DNA of 64,000 nt from Burkholderia sp. FERM BP-3421. GTDB lineage: Bacteria > Pseudomonadota > Gammaproteobacteria > Burkholderiales > Burkholderiaceae. Location of the stretch: positions 496,001 to 560,000 of the forward strand of contig NZ_CP117781.1 in assembly GCF_028657905.1 (NCBI RefSeq), given 5' to 3'. Positions 51,741 through 60,522 of this stretch are shown here, piece by piece. The position numbers and the translations under genes are program-made. The stretch's first letter is position 1; every line of letters starts with the position of its first letter. The notes beneath the pieces are model-generated. The model had not been told where the DNA came from and did no database searches. It saw nothing but the letters and a program-made list of their open reading frames with translations.

Positions 51741-52277
51741 ATGCAAATACCAACTTCATTCGGCCTGGTTCAAATCATGAATGAGCCGGCCTATTCGTTC
51801 GGCTCGGCCGATAACGCGCGCACCTATCCGATCGAGGTACGTCTGTTGGCGGGCCACCCGACTTCCGCGCATGCCGTGGTGTTGGATGGGCGGGGCGCGA
51901 TGATCGTGGGCGCGGGGGGAGGATGCTCCGCCGTACACGCGCGTTCGGCCGTCGCGATCGACGATCGGTTGTATCTGGCCGTGGGCGATCATATCGCCTG
52001 CCTGTCCCTGAGTCTGCCGCATCGCCTGGTCTGGGCTACTCAGGTCGACGTCGCGACCTGTTTCGGCATTCTCTGGGACGGCACGCGTGCCGTGCTCATC
52101 TCGCATGGGGAATTGGAAATCGCACGCCTGTCACTGCAGGGTGAGGTGATGTGGACGACGTCCGGCGCCGACATATTCACTGGCGTTTGCAGCTTGCAAC
52201 CCGACCATGTCGCGGTCGTCGACTTCAACGAGACCCACTACCGGCTGGACTACGAAACCGGCATGTTGTTGGCCTGA
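51741..52277 (+). CDS. Hypothetical protein (178 aa), beta-rich, unknown function
   Basis: The start at 51741 (MQIPTSFGLVQIMNEPAYSFGS) gives a protein made largely of beta strands: TYPIEVRLLAGHPTSAHAVV, IVGAGGGCSAVHARSAVAI, LYLAVGDHIACLSL, VWATQVDVATCFGILW and VWTTSGADIFTG in order. The repeating four-strand pattern suggests part of a beta-propeller. I recall similar stand-alone proteins scattered in many bacteria without known function; an immunity role beside toxins is a possibility, but no toxin gene is nearby. A CACAAGG site precedes the ATG. Confidence 0.62.
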   Translation: MQIPTSFGLVQIMNEPAYSFGSADNARTYPIEVRLLAGHPTSAHAVVLDGRGAMIVGAGGGCSAVHARSAVAIDDRLYLAVGDHIACLSLSLPHRLVWATQVDVATCFGILWDGTRAVLISHGELEIARLSLQGEVMWTTSGADIFTGVCSLQPDHVAVVDFNETHYRLDYETGMLLA

Positions 52278-52425
52278 AGACAGCGGGGCCGACTGTCGTA
52301 TCGAAACCTATCGTCACCTCATGGCGCGCGCGCCGTATCATCGATCCGGTGCGCGCGGCTTCCCGGCGTCAGCCGGACCGCCGGACCGCCCGACCGCCGC
52401 GCCGTGCAACGAGGAGGAGGCCGAT

Positions 52426-53475
52426 ATGCCGCTGCACGCCCCGCTGGCCGGCGTGACCGTCGTCGAATTCGAAGGGCTCGGCCCCGCGCCGCTGGCCGGC
52501 CGGATCCTGGCCGGCATGGGCGCGCAGGTCACCCTGATCGCCCGCCCCGCCGCGCGCGCGAGCGCGCCCGAGGTGCTGCGCGGTCGCGACGACGATCCGC
52601 TGCGCGACGGCAAGACCGTCATCGAACTCGACCTGAAGACGCCCGCCGCCCGCGACGCGGCGCTCGCGCGCGCGGCGGCCGCCGATGCGCTGATCGAGGG
52701 CCTGCGGCCCGGCGCGATGGAACGGCTGGGCCTCGGCCCCGACGCGTGCGGCGCGCTCAATCCGCGCCTCGTCTACGCGCGTATGACGGGCTGGGGCCAG
52801 CACGGGCCACTCGCGCACTGCGCGGGCCACGATCTCAACTACGTCGCGCTCACGGGCCTGTTGTCGCTGTCCGCGTCACGCGGCGCGGCGCCGATGATTC
52901 CACCGACCGTCGTCGGCGACGCGGGCGGCGCGCTCGGGCTCGCGTTCGGGATCGTCAGCGCGCTGCTCGACGTGCGGGCGGGCGGCCCGGGGCGCGTGGT
53001 CGACGGCGCGATCGTCGACATCACGGCGATGCTCGGCACGCTCGCGCTGTGGGCGCGCGCCCGGGGTCAGCTCGATACGCCCGGCCCGGGGCTGTTCCTC
53101 GACGCGCCGTTCTACGCGGTCTACCGCTGCGCGGACGGCGAGCAGATCACGGTCGGCGCGCTGGAGCCGGCGTTTTATGCAGTCCTGCTCGACCGGCTCG
53201 GGCTCGCGGACGTCGATCCGGCTGCGCAGTACGCGCGCGACGCGTGGCCCGCGTTGAAGACGCGCTTCGCCGCGCTGTTCGCGACCGCGCCGGCCGCGCA
53301 CTGGCGCGCGCGGCTGGAGGGCAGCGACGCATGTTTCGCGCCGGTGCTGAGCGTGGCCGATGCCGCCGGCCACCCGCACAACGTCGCGCGGGAGATCTAC
53401 CGGGAACGCGGGGATGGGATGCTGGACGTGCGTGTCGCGCCGCGCTTCCTGCCGCTGCGCGAAGGGGATGCCTAG
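52426..53475 (+). CDS. CoA-transferase family III / alpha-methylacyl-CoA racemase-like protein
   Basis: 349 residues from the ATG at 52426, behind a strong GAGGAGGAGG site. The N-terminus (PLAGVTVVEFEGLGPAPLAGRILAGMGA) and GLRPGAMERLGLG are typical of family III. The racemase-type catalytic pair is visible: His in GHDLNYVALTG and Asp in VVGDAGGALG. It probably epimerises a 2-methylacyl-CoA in branched-chain or sterol side-chain breakdown; a CoA-transferase role is the alternative. No pathway genes are adjacent. The C-terminal fifth (RYREG-type end, FLPLREGDA) is normal. Confidence 0.87.
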   Translation: MPLHAPLAGVTVVEFEGLGPAPLAGRILAGMGAQVTLIARPAARASAPEVLRGRDDDPLRDGKTVIELDLKTPAARDAALARAAAADALIEGLRPGAMERLGLGPDACGALNPRLVYARMTGWGQHGPLAHCAGHDLNYVALTGLLSLSASRGAAPMIPPTVVGDAGGALGLAFGIVSALLDVRAGGPGRVVDGAIVDITAMLGTLALWARARGQLDTPGPGLFLDAPFYAVYRCADGEQITVGALEPAFYAVLLDRLGLADVDPAAQYARDAWPALKTRFAALFATAPAAHWRARLEGSDACFAPVLSVADAAGHPHNVAREIYRERGDGMLDVRVAPRFLPLREGDA

Positions 53476-53515
53476 CGGGGTGGGATGAGGCGTCGGGGCT
53501 GGCGGGAGGGCTGGC

Positions 53516-53611
53516 GAGGAGACAGGCGAGGAGACAGGCGAGGAGACAGGCGAGGAGACAGGCGAGGAGACAGGCGAGGAGACAGGCGAGGAGACAGGCG
53601 AGGAGACAGGC
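53516..53611. repeat. Eight 12-bp tandem repeats
   Basis: GAGGAGACAGGC is repeated eight times without change, between the CoA-transferase and thioesterase genes. It keeps frames open on both strands (as SPVS or RRGD repeats), but no gene signals accompany it. Confidence 0.95.
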
Positions 53612-53748
53612 GGCAGAACCGGCAGGGAGGCCGGCGCGCCCGGCGGATGGCGGTCCGGCCTCAGGAACCGCGCCATCCGCCTCCATCACGCGCCGCGCTT
53701 CGCGCCGGACAGCACACCCGGGCCATGACCGGCGCGGTTTCGCGTGCT

Positions 53749-54192
53749 TCAGGCCCGCTCATCCACCCCATCGACCGCCTTGCCGTCGCCGATCTTGTTG
53801 ATGGTGCCTTGCGCGACCGCGACGAGCCGTTCGTGCGTGTCGTCTATCACGAACACGTGGCACTGGCAGGTTGCCTGATAACGGCCGCCGTACAGCAGCC
53901 GCGCCCGCGCGAGGAGCGTGCCGCTCACGGCCGGCCGCAGGTAGTTGAGCTTGTATTCGCCCGTCACGACGCGCGGCCCGAGCGCGAGCGCGCCGGCGAA
54001 GGTCAGCGCGTTGTCGACCAGATAGCCGATCACGCCGCCGTGCACGAAGCCGTGCTGCTGCCTCAGCTCGTCGCGGATCGGCAGGCACAGCGACGCCTCG
54101 TCCCCTCCGATGTACACGAGTTCGGTGCCGAGCAGCATGCTGAACGGCTGGGCCCGGAGCGCGCCGCGCGCGTGATCCACGATGTCGGTCAT
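53749..54192 (-). CDS. PaaI-type acyl-CoA thioesterase
   Basis: A 147-residue hot-dog fold protein. The HGGVIGYLVDNALTFAG helix is the family signature (HGG with the catalytic Asp/Asn), and YKLNYLRPAVSGTLLARARL forms the central strands. It should hydrolyse small or aromatic acyl-CoA esters and work as a dimer or tetramer. The start at 54192 follows GGAACG. It converges with the CoA-transferase gene, so a common pathway is possible but not shown. Confidence 0.87.
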   Translation of the reverse strand: MTDIVDHARGALRAQPFSMLLGTELVYIGGDEASLCLPIRDELRQQHGFVHGGVIGYLVDNALTFAGALALGPRVVTGEYKLNYLRPAVSGTLLARARLLYGGRYQATCQCHVFVIDDTHERLVAVAQGTINKIGDGKAVDGVDERA

Positions 54193-54434
54193 CGACGTTC
54201 CTTGGAGGGCGGCGGGCGGCCCGATGCAGCCCGCTTGCGCTTCACTCTAGGAAGGGGGCGCTCGATGCGCAAGCTAATTCGTTGCGGGTTTTGCGACAAA
54301 TGATGTGATGCATACATGATTGTTGCGGCCGACGCGGTCCAAATGAGATTTCCGGACTGATATCTCAAGTCCACGGGCGAAATGCCGCTAACGCCCTGAG
54401 CGTCACTTCTCTATTTGCTCTCCCCAGGAAACGC

Positions 54435-56048
54435 ATGTTCAGCAAAATCAAGCTCGCGTCGAGTCTGCTCGCCGTTTTGACCGTCTTCTGCCTGTTCCAG
54501 CTAGCAGTCGAGGGGCTCGGCTTCTGGTCGCTCTCGACCACGCGCCACGGCATCGACGATCTGTCGACCGTGGCGCTCGTGCAGTCGGGCGTCGTCAACG
54601 AGGCCACCCAGCGTCTGCTCGACGCCCGCATCAACCTGTCGCGGGCCGGCACGCGGATGGTGCGCGGCGGCCCGAAGCCGACCGACATCATCCAGCACGC
54701 CGCCGAGCAGCTGGCGCTCGCCGACAAGGCGTTCGCGGCGCTTGCGAACGCGCCCTCGATCGGCGACGAGAATCGCGCACGCACGGCCGCGCTCGCCGAG
54801 CGTTACAGGAAGCTGCACGACGCGCTCGCGGAACTGGTGCAGTTCCTCCAGGCCGACAACATCCAGGCGTTCCTGGACCAGCCCACCCAGTCGATCCAGG
54901 ACGCGTATCTCGCCGAGTTGCGCAACTTCGTCGATTTCAGCGGGCATGCGAGCCGCGACGCGTTCGACACGATCGACACCGCGAGCGCGTGGTTCCGCGG
55001 GGTCGCGATCGTGCTGCTGCTCGCGATGCTCGCGAGCAGCGCGGCGATCTACGCGGCCGCGCGCCGCGCGGTGGTCGAGCCGCTGGCGGAGGTGGGACGT
55101 CATTTCGAGGAAATCGCGGAGGGGCGTCTCGACGCGCGCGTGACGCCGCGCGGCGTGTTCGAGATCGATCACCTGCTGCGCGGCCTCGCGACGATGCAGG
55201 CGAGCCTCGCGCAGACCGTCGGCATCGTGCGTCAGGCGTCGGACGCGATCCACCTGGGCGCGGGCGAGATCGCGAGCGGCAACGCGGACCTGTCGGGGCG
55301 TACCGGCAGCCAGGCGGCCTCGCTCGAGGAAACGGCGGCGAGCATGGAGCAACTGACCGCGACCGTGCGCCAGAACACCGACAGCGCGCGCGCCGCGAGC
55401 ACGCTCGCGGACGAGGCGCTGGGCGTGACGAGCCACGGCAGCGGGGTGGTCGACAGCGTGATCGACAAGATGCGCGGCATCGCGCAAAGCTCGGGCCGGA
55501 TCGCGGAAATCATCTCGGTGATCGACGGCATCGCATTCCAGACCAACATCCTGGCGCTGAACGCGGCGGTCGAGGCGGCGCGCGCGGGTGAGCAGGGCAG
55601 GGGCTTCGCGGTGGTGGCGGGCGAGGTGCGTTCGCTCGCGCAGCGCAGCGCGCAGTCGGCGAAGGAGATCAAGGCGCTGATCGAGGAATCGGTGGCGCAG
55701 ATCGACGGCGGCTCGGAATTGGTCGAGCGGGCCGGCGCGGCGATGCGCAGCGTGTCGACGTCGATTTCGCGGGTCGCGCAGACGATGGCGGAGATCACCG
55801 CCGCGTCGGTCGAGCAGAGCGCGGGGATCGAACAGGTCAACCAGGCGGTCACGCAGATGGACCAGTTGACCCAGCAGAATGCGGCGCTCGTCGAGCAGGT
55901 CGCGGCGGCGGCTTCGTCGCTGAACGACCAGACCCAGCAGCTGCTGCGCTCGGTCGCGGTGTTCGAGTTGGGCGACCGGCGTGGCGCGGCGGCCGGCCAC
56001 GGCCACGCGGTGAAGGCGGAGGCCCATGGTGTGTTTGAGCCGGCCTGA
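54435..56048 (+). CDS. Methyl-accepting chemotaxis protein
   Basis: The 537-residue receptor has a first membrane helix (residues 8-30), a four-helix-bundle periplasmic domain (about 31-185), a second helix (about 188-207), a HAMP domain (about 208-262) and a long cytoplasmic signalling coiled coil. The tip NILALNAAVEAARAGEQGRGFAVVAGEVR is canonical. No CheR-binding NWETF-type pentapeptide is at the end (it ends in FEPA). Ligand unknown; Tar/Tsr-type 4HB domains sense small molecules. It stands alone with an AT-richer upstream region. Confidence 0.93.
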   Translation: MFSKIKLASSLLAVLTVFCLFQLAVEGLGFWSLSTTRHGIDDLSTVALVQSGVVNEATQRLLDARINLSRAGTRMVRGGPKPTDIIQHAAEQLALADKAFAALANAPSIGDENRARTAALAERYRKLHDALAELVQFLQADNIQAFLDQPTQSIQDAYLAELRNFVDFSGHASRDAFDTIDTASAWFRGVAIVLLLAMLASSAAIYAAARRAVVEPLAEVGRHFEEIAEGRLDARVTPRGVFEIDHLLRGLATMQASLAQTVGIVRQASDAIHLGAGEIASGNADLSGRTGSQAASLEETAASMEQLTATVRQNTDSARAASTLADEALGVTSHGSGVVDSVIDKMRGIAQSSGRIAEIISVIDGIAFQTNILALNAAVEAARAGEQGRGFAVVAGEVRSLAQRSAQSAKEIKALIEESVAQIDGGSELVERAGAAMRSVSTSISRVAQTMAEITAASVEQSAGIEQVNQAVTQMDQLTQQNAALVEQVAAAASSLNDQTQQLLRSVAVFELGDRRGAAAGHGHAVKAEAHGVFEPA

Positions 56049-56284
56049 GCCTGGGCGCTGGGCGGCGTGACGCGGGTGTAGGACGCCTGCGGGGCGGTTG
56101 AATTGAAGTGATGCGAGGCCGGGGGCGGGGAGCATGTCGCGCCGCTCGGCCATGCGCGTGCGACTGTCGAGGAATACCTCGGCTCCGTCGAAACGAGCGA
56201 AAGCCCGTCCATGCCGGCTTGGTCCTCCGCGTTCCGAGGCATGCCTCAATCGGTTGCGCTGCCGGAAACCGGAGAAAAACTGAC
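56049..56284. other. Gene-free stretch before the repeat array
   Basis: About 240 bp between the chemotaxis gene and the 105-bp repeats. No gene or clear signal seen. Confidence 0.4.
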
Positions 56285-56849
56285 GCCTCACGCCGCCGGC
56301 AGTCCGCGCAGGCGGCGCGCCGCACGCCTAACGGGTTCGCAGGCAGCGTCGCGTAGGCGGTCGCGGGGAAACAATCGAAGAAACGTCTGCCTCACGGTGC
56401 CGGCAGTCCGCGCAGGCGGCGCGCCGCACGCCTAACGGGCTCGCAGGCAGCGTCGCGTAAGCGGTCGCGGGGGAAACAATCGAAGAAATGTCCGCCTCAC
56501 GGTGCCGGCAGTCCGCGCAGGCGGCGCGCCGCACGCCTAACGGGTTCACAGGCAGCGTCGCGTAGGCGGTCGCGGGGGAAACAATCGAAGAAACGTCCGC
56601 CTCACGCCGCCGGCAGTCCGCGCAGGCGGCGCGCCGCACGCCTAACGCGCTCGCAGGCAGCGTCGCGTAAGCGGTCGCGGGGGAAACAATCGAAGAAACA
56701 TCCGCCTCACGGTTCCGGCAGTCCGCGCAGGCGGCGCGCCGCACGCCTCACGCGCTCGCAGGCAGCGTCGCGTAAGCGGTCGCGGGGAAACAATCGAAGA
56801 AACGTCCGCCTCACGCCGCCGGCGGTCCGCGCAGGCGGCGCGGCGTGCC
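56285..56849. repeat. Array of 104-105-bp tandem repeats derived from the AGE gene 3' end
   Basis: Units begin (GCCTCACG) at 56285, 56389, 56494, 56599, 56704 and 56808; the last is a diverged copy that runs into the AGE-family coding end. Since 105 bp is 35 codons, a frame stays open on the minus strand across four units and repeats a 35-residue word with RRAACADCR, SSIVS and PATAYATLPA. The latter matches the AGE C-terminus LATAYAALPASA. The array therefore grew by tandem duplication of the last bases of that gene and the sequence after it. Confidence 0.9.
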
Positions 56850-57953
56850 TCACGCGCTCGCCGGCAACGCCGCGTAGGCGGTTGCGAGGTGATACGGGGT
56901 GGTCGACGGCATGTCCGCGCGCGACACCTCGCCCGACGCGGTCTTGCACTCGTACCAGCCGCCCGCGTTCAGGAAGCGCGCCTCGAAACGTCCGATCTGC
57001 CGGGCGAGCGCGTCGTCCGCGCCGCCGTGGGTCGCGAGCGCGCGCAGGTATTCCGTCTGCGCCCAGATGCGCTGGGTGCTGTCGAGGCAGGCGCCCTGTT
57101 CGTCGATGGCCGCGCACACGCCGCCCGTCTGCGGGTCGACGCCATGCCGTTCGGCGAACGCATAGGCGCGCGCGAGCGCGTCCGGCAGGCCGGTGGCCGC
57201 GAGCCGCGCGCCGGCGGCGCCGACCAGATAGAACCACTCGAACTGATGGCCGGGCTCGAAGCGATTGCCGGCGCTGCCGCGCGGCAGCTCGGCGACGCAG
57301 CCCGTGGCCGGATCGACGAAGCGGCGCTCGACGGCCTGCGCCGTGCGCAGCAGCGCGCTGTCGTAGGCGGCATCCGCGAACGCGCGGCCGGCCGCGAGCC
57401 AGCCCTCGGTCAGGTGCATCAGCGGGTTCTGCAGCGGACCAGCGGCCGTCTGCGCGAAAGCCTCGTCGCGCGCCGCGTCGAGCAGCGCGTCGCCGGGCTG
57501 GCGCGCGAAACGCGTTTCGATCAGCGCGGCGGTGTGGTCCGCGATGTCCCGGGCGTCCCGGTTGCCGAACGCGGCGAAATATTCCGCGCATGCGAACACG
57601 ATGAACGCATGGGTATACAGATCCTTGGTGCGGTCGAGCGGTGCGCCGTGGGCGTCGACGCTGTAGAACCAGCCGCCGTGGCGGGGATCGCGGAAGTGAC
57701 GGCACAATGCGTCGAACAGCGCGTGCGCGTGATCGGCGTCGCCCGCCTGGGAGAACACGAACAACTGGCGAGCACAGGCCATCGCGCGGTAGCGGGTCGC
57801 GGGCAGCGGCGCGAGCGTATCCGGCGCGACCGCCTCGAACGGCAGGCCCAGCGCGCGGTCGAACCCCGGACCGCGCCACAGAGGCAGGACGACGCGGGAG
57901 AAATGCTCGCGCAGCCGGGCGGCTTAGGCGGAGGCGGAAGCTGGAACGGACAT
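56850..57953 (-). pseudogene. AGE-family epimerase/isomerase with in-frame stop at codon 10
   Basis: The ATG at 57953 gives MSVPASASA and then TAA (57924-57926). The same frame continues without a further stop as AARLREHFSRVVLPLWRGPGF and reaches the natural end at 56850. Without the stop, the product is 367 residues, somewhat short of the N-acylglucosamine 2-epimerase family norm (about 400). Family marks: DLYTHAFIVFA, NPLMHLTEGWLAA, EPGHQFEWFYLV and IWAQTEYLRAL, with the catalytic His residues. The first ATG after the stop (57782) would lose about 47 residues of the alpha/alpha barrel. A Ser codon TCA changed to TAA would explain it. Sugar substrate (mannose, glucosamine or cellobiose) unknown. 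Confidence 0.78.
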
Positions 57954-58074
57954 GGCGGCGGCGAACAGTACGATGAACGGTGAAGACTCGGCCCGGCGCG
58001 GGGTGCGCCGATCGCAAGGATAAAGCACCCGGCGGATGCCCGGGCGGGCCCGCGCGCAAAAAAGGAGAAAGCGG

Positions 58075-58770
58075 ATGCTGAACAATGTGGAACTCGTGAT
58101 GAGGCTCGTGCTCGCGGCGGCGCTCGGCAGCGTGATCGGTATCGAGCGGGAGCGGTTGTCGTGGGCAGCCGGCCTGCGCACCCACATGCTGGTCTGCGTC
58201 GGTTCGGCGCTGATCATGATCGTGTCGGCCTTCGGCTTCGCCGACGTCCTCGGGCAGGCGCACGTCGATCTCGATCCGTCGCGGATGGCCGCGCAGGTCG
58301 TGTCCGGGATCGGCTTTCTTGGCGCGGGCTCGATCCTGCTGCGCGGCGAGATCATCCGCGGGCTGACGACGGCGGCGAGCCTGTGGTCGGTGGCGGCGGT
58401 CGGGCTCGCGGTGGGGGGCGGACTGTACACGGCGGCGATCGCCGCGACGATCATCATGCTGATCATCCTGGCCGGTATCAAGCCGCTCGAACGCCGCTAC
58501 ATCACGGTGCGCCAGCGTCGCCAGATGTCGCTGCTGGTGGAGCGCGGCACGCTGACCTTCCATACCCTGCACACGGCGCTCGGCGTCGACAGCGCGCGGG
58601 TCAAGCAGTTCGTCGTCCAGCAGAGCGAGGATTCGCCCGACTGCGACGAGGTGACGATCGCGCTGGCGCGCGTCTCGACGCAGGAATACGAGGCCATTTG
58701 CGCGAAGGTCCGGCAGTTGCCGGGCGTGAAGGGTTTCCAGGATCGGCAGAGCACGTTGCCTGACGAGTGA
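58075..58770 (+). CDS. MgtC/SapB-family membrane protein
   Basis: The 231-residue protein starts at the ATG at 58075 behind AAGGAG. It has four or five membrane helices in the first 140 residues with the family marks GIERERLSWAAGLRTHMLVC and GIGFLGAGSILLRGEIIRGLTTAASLW. The cytoplasmic C-terminal part (about 90 residues) resembles the ACT-like domain of MgtC proteins. Family members help survival at low Mg2+ and within host cells and may inhibit F1Fo ATPase. No Mg2+ transporter is adjacent. The AGE gene is divergent. Confidence 0.9.
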   Translation: MLNNVELVMRLVLAAALGSVIGIERERLSWAAGLRTHMLVCVGSALIMIVSAFGFADVLGQAHVDLDPSRMAAQVVSGIGFLGAGSILLRGEIIRGLTTAASLWSVAAVGLAVGGGLYTAAIAATIIMLIILAGIKPLERRYITVRQRRQMSLLVERGTLTFHTLHTALGVDSARVKQFVVQQSEDSPDCDEVTIALARVSTQEYEAICAKVRQLPGVKGFQDRQSTLPDE

Positions 58771-58863
58771 CATGCGGTGTCCGGCGTTCGGCATGAGACA
58801 ATGGCCGCTTCTCGTGATTGAGCACAGCCTTTGTCCGGCGCGTTCGCCGCGCCGCCGCAGCCG

Positions 58864-60126
58864 ATGACCGATTCCGTCTCCCTTTCCCGTCCCCGTTCCC
58901 CTCGTTCGACCCGCGCGCCGAGGCGCTCGCGCGCCGCGGCGGCCGACAGCGCCGCGCCGGCGCGCACGACGACCCGGCCCGCCGGCGGCGAGGCGGGGCG
59001 CGACGCGCGCACGCTCGACCTGTTCGGGATGCCGGTTGACGAGGCGCACACGGCCGCCGGCCCGGCGGCCGTCACGCATGAGGCCGACGAAGGCCCGGCT
59101 GTCGCGATTGACGACGGCCGGCAGGGCAAGCTCACGGGCTTCGAGCCGCCGGCGCCCGTTGCGGCGGCTGAGCCGGACAAGGCGCCGGAGGTGGATTTGA
59201 CGATGGGCGCCGATGCGCCGTCGTCGGGCGCGTCGACGGCCGGTGCGTCGGCCGACGCACCGGGCCGGGACGAGGCGGCGCGGGGCGAAGTGGTGGCGGA
59301 GGCGGCCCTGCCGGTCGACGCGGCTTCGTCGCCGGCCGTCGCACCGCCGCCCGCTCCCGCGCGATCCACGTCCCGCCGAACGACGCCGCGCCGCGCCGAC
59401 CCTGCCAACGCCCCGGAAGGCGCGGCGGCCGTGGCTGCGCCGAAGCGCCGGGCGTCCCGTCCGGCGGCGGAGCCCACGGTCGCTCATGCCGAACCGGTGG
59501 TCGGGTTGGCCCCGGCAGCGGCCCCGGTAGCGGCAGCAGCGCCTGTCGCATCGGCTGCACCCGCGCCCGCACCCGCACCCGCACCCGCACCCGCACCCGC
59601 ACCCGCCGCGGCGCTCGCGGCAACGGCGTCGTCCGCGCCGGCCGACACGCCGGTTCCCTCCGCCGCGACGATCCTGGTGGCCCCGGCGGCCTCCGCTGCC
59701 TCGTCCGCCGCAACCGACGAGGCGCCAGCGCCTCAACCGCCCGCCGTCGATCTCGACGCGCACCTGCGGCCGCTGGCGGACCGGATCCGGGCCTTGCAGA
59801 TCGAGACCGTCGAGCTGCGGCGCGCGGCGGGCGCGGAGATGCGGCGCGTGAACCGGCTGCTGCTCGCGCTCGCGGTGATCGTGGTGGTGGGCGTCGGTGC
59901 GCTGGTTGCGCAGACGATGACGGTCTCCGGCCTGAAGCATGAGACTGTTGCGTTGCAGCAACGCATCGACCGGCTGGCGGCTGCGCAGGAAACCCAGCAG
60001 GCGAACCTGATCACGCTGGCCCAGCGCCAGGACGAGCAGGGCGCGCAGGTCGAACGGCTGACCAATCGCTTGTCCGTGGCGGCCCGGCCGGCTCCGAAGC
60101 CCGCCCGCCATCCGCGTTCCCGCTGA
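58864..60126 (+). CDS. Pro/Ala-rich protein with one membrane helix and a coiled coil
   Basis: The ATG at 58864 gives 420 residues; a TTG 11 codons upstream is possible. Residues 1-290 are low complexity, rich in Ala, Pro, Arg and Asp, and include a (Ala-Pro)n stretch encoded by CCCGCA repeats at about 59562-59606. Then come a helix (LDAHLRPLADRIRALQIETVELRR), a single membrane segment (LLLALAVIVVVGVGALVAQ, about residues 336-354) and a coiled coil (VALQQRIDRLAAAQETQQA). An N-terminal short motif DLFGMPVDE may be a docking element. The topology suggests a cytoplasmic disordered region and a periplasmic coiled coil. No family recognised. Confidence 0.72.
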   Translation: MTDSVSLSRPRSPRSTRAPRRSRAAAADSAAPARTTTRPAGGEAGRDARTLDLFGMPVDEAHTAAGPAAVTHEADEGPAVAIDDGRQGKLTGFEPPAPVAAAEPDKAPEVDLTMGADAPSSGASTAGASADAPGRDEAARGEVVAEAALPVDAASSPAVAPPPAPARSTSRRTTPRRADPANAPEGAAAVAAPKRRASRPAAEPTVAHAEPVVGLAPAAAPVAAAAPVASAAPAPAPAPAPAPAPAPAAALAATASSAPADTPVPSAATILVAPAASAASSAATDEAPAPQPPAVDLDAHLRPLADRIRALQIETVELRRAAGAEMRRVNRLLLALAVIVVVGVGALVAQTMTVSGLKHETVALQQRIDRLAAAQETQQANLITLAQRQDEQGAQVERLTNRLSVAARPAPKPARHPRSR

Positions 60127-60189
60127 CGCGGGCAGGGGGCGCATGCAGGCCCCCTGCGGCCGATTGCTGCAGTGCACTAGTCAGATTCA

Positions 60190-60226
60190 GGGAAAACCCT
60201 TAGAATTCATTCCTGGGGAAAACCCT
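60190..60226 (+). promoter_or_regulatory. Two GGGAAAACCCT boxes upstream of a small gene
   Basis: Exact copies at 60190-60200 and 60216-60226, 26 bp apart, lie 26 bp before the start of the 51-residue gene. The GGG/CCC arms make each box a small palindrome. They may be a dimeric regulator's operator. Confidence 0.6.
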
Positions 60227-60251
60227 AGTCCTTATCTGACAGGAGTCGCAC

Positions 60252-60407
60252 ATGAGCTTCATCCTCGCTCTGCTTCAAAAGATCGACGATCTCTTTGCGT
60301 CGCCGCACTTGCCGCTCGACGCCGATTACTCGTACGCCGCCCGCCACGCCGAGGCCGAGCGCGTGCGCCAGTCGCACATCGTGCCCGTCGGCCTGCCGCG
60401 CCACTGA
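60252..60407 (+). CDS. Small protein (51 aa), unknown function
   Basis: The frame begins at an ATG at 60252 with AGGAG 7 bp before it, and ends with TGA at 60405-60407. The product starts with an amphipathic helix (MSFILALLQKIDDLFA), then DADYSYAARHAEAERVRQSH and a VPVGLPRH end. It has no signal peptide. The good ribosome site, duplicated upstream boxes and coding-type third positions support a real gene. The composition recalls the tiny DUF3563-like proteins of Burkholderia, but I cannot confirm it. Confidence 0.7.
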   Translation: MSFILALLQKIDDLFASPHLPLDADYSYAARHAEAERVRQSHIVPVGLPRH

Positions 60408-60522
60408 TCGTCCGCCCCGGCCGACGCGCCGGCGCATTGCATCGCGGGCGCGCATTCGCGTCGCTCCGTCGGTTTCCGCCCGCTACACTCGGTAGTGTCT
60501 CCGCTTCGCGCACAGGTGCGAC

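Noticed and set aside
53476..53700. Open frames through the 12-bp repeat
   Set aside because: They arise because 12 is divisible by three and the unit has no stops; there is no start signal or conserved part.
56285..56849. Regular 105-bp repeats considered as a CRISPR array
   Set aside because: The whole unit repeats with no unique spacers, no cas genes are present, and the unit derives from the adjacent coding sequence.
56707..60177. A frame of over 1100 codons covering the AGE, mgtC and Pro/Ala-rich genes on the minus strand
   Set aside because: No domain is recognisable; the real genes lie in other frames with family motifs.
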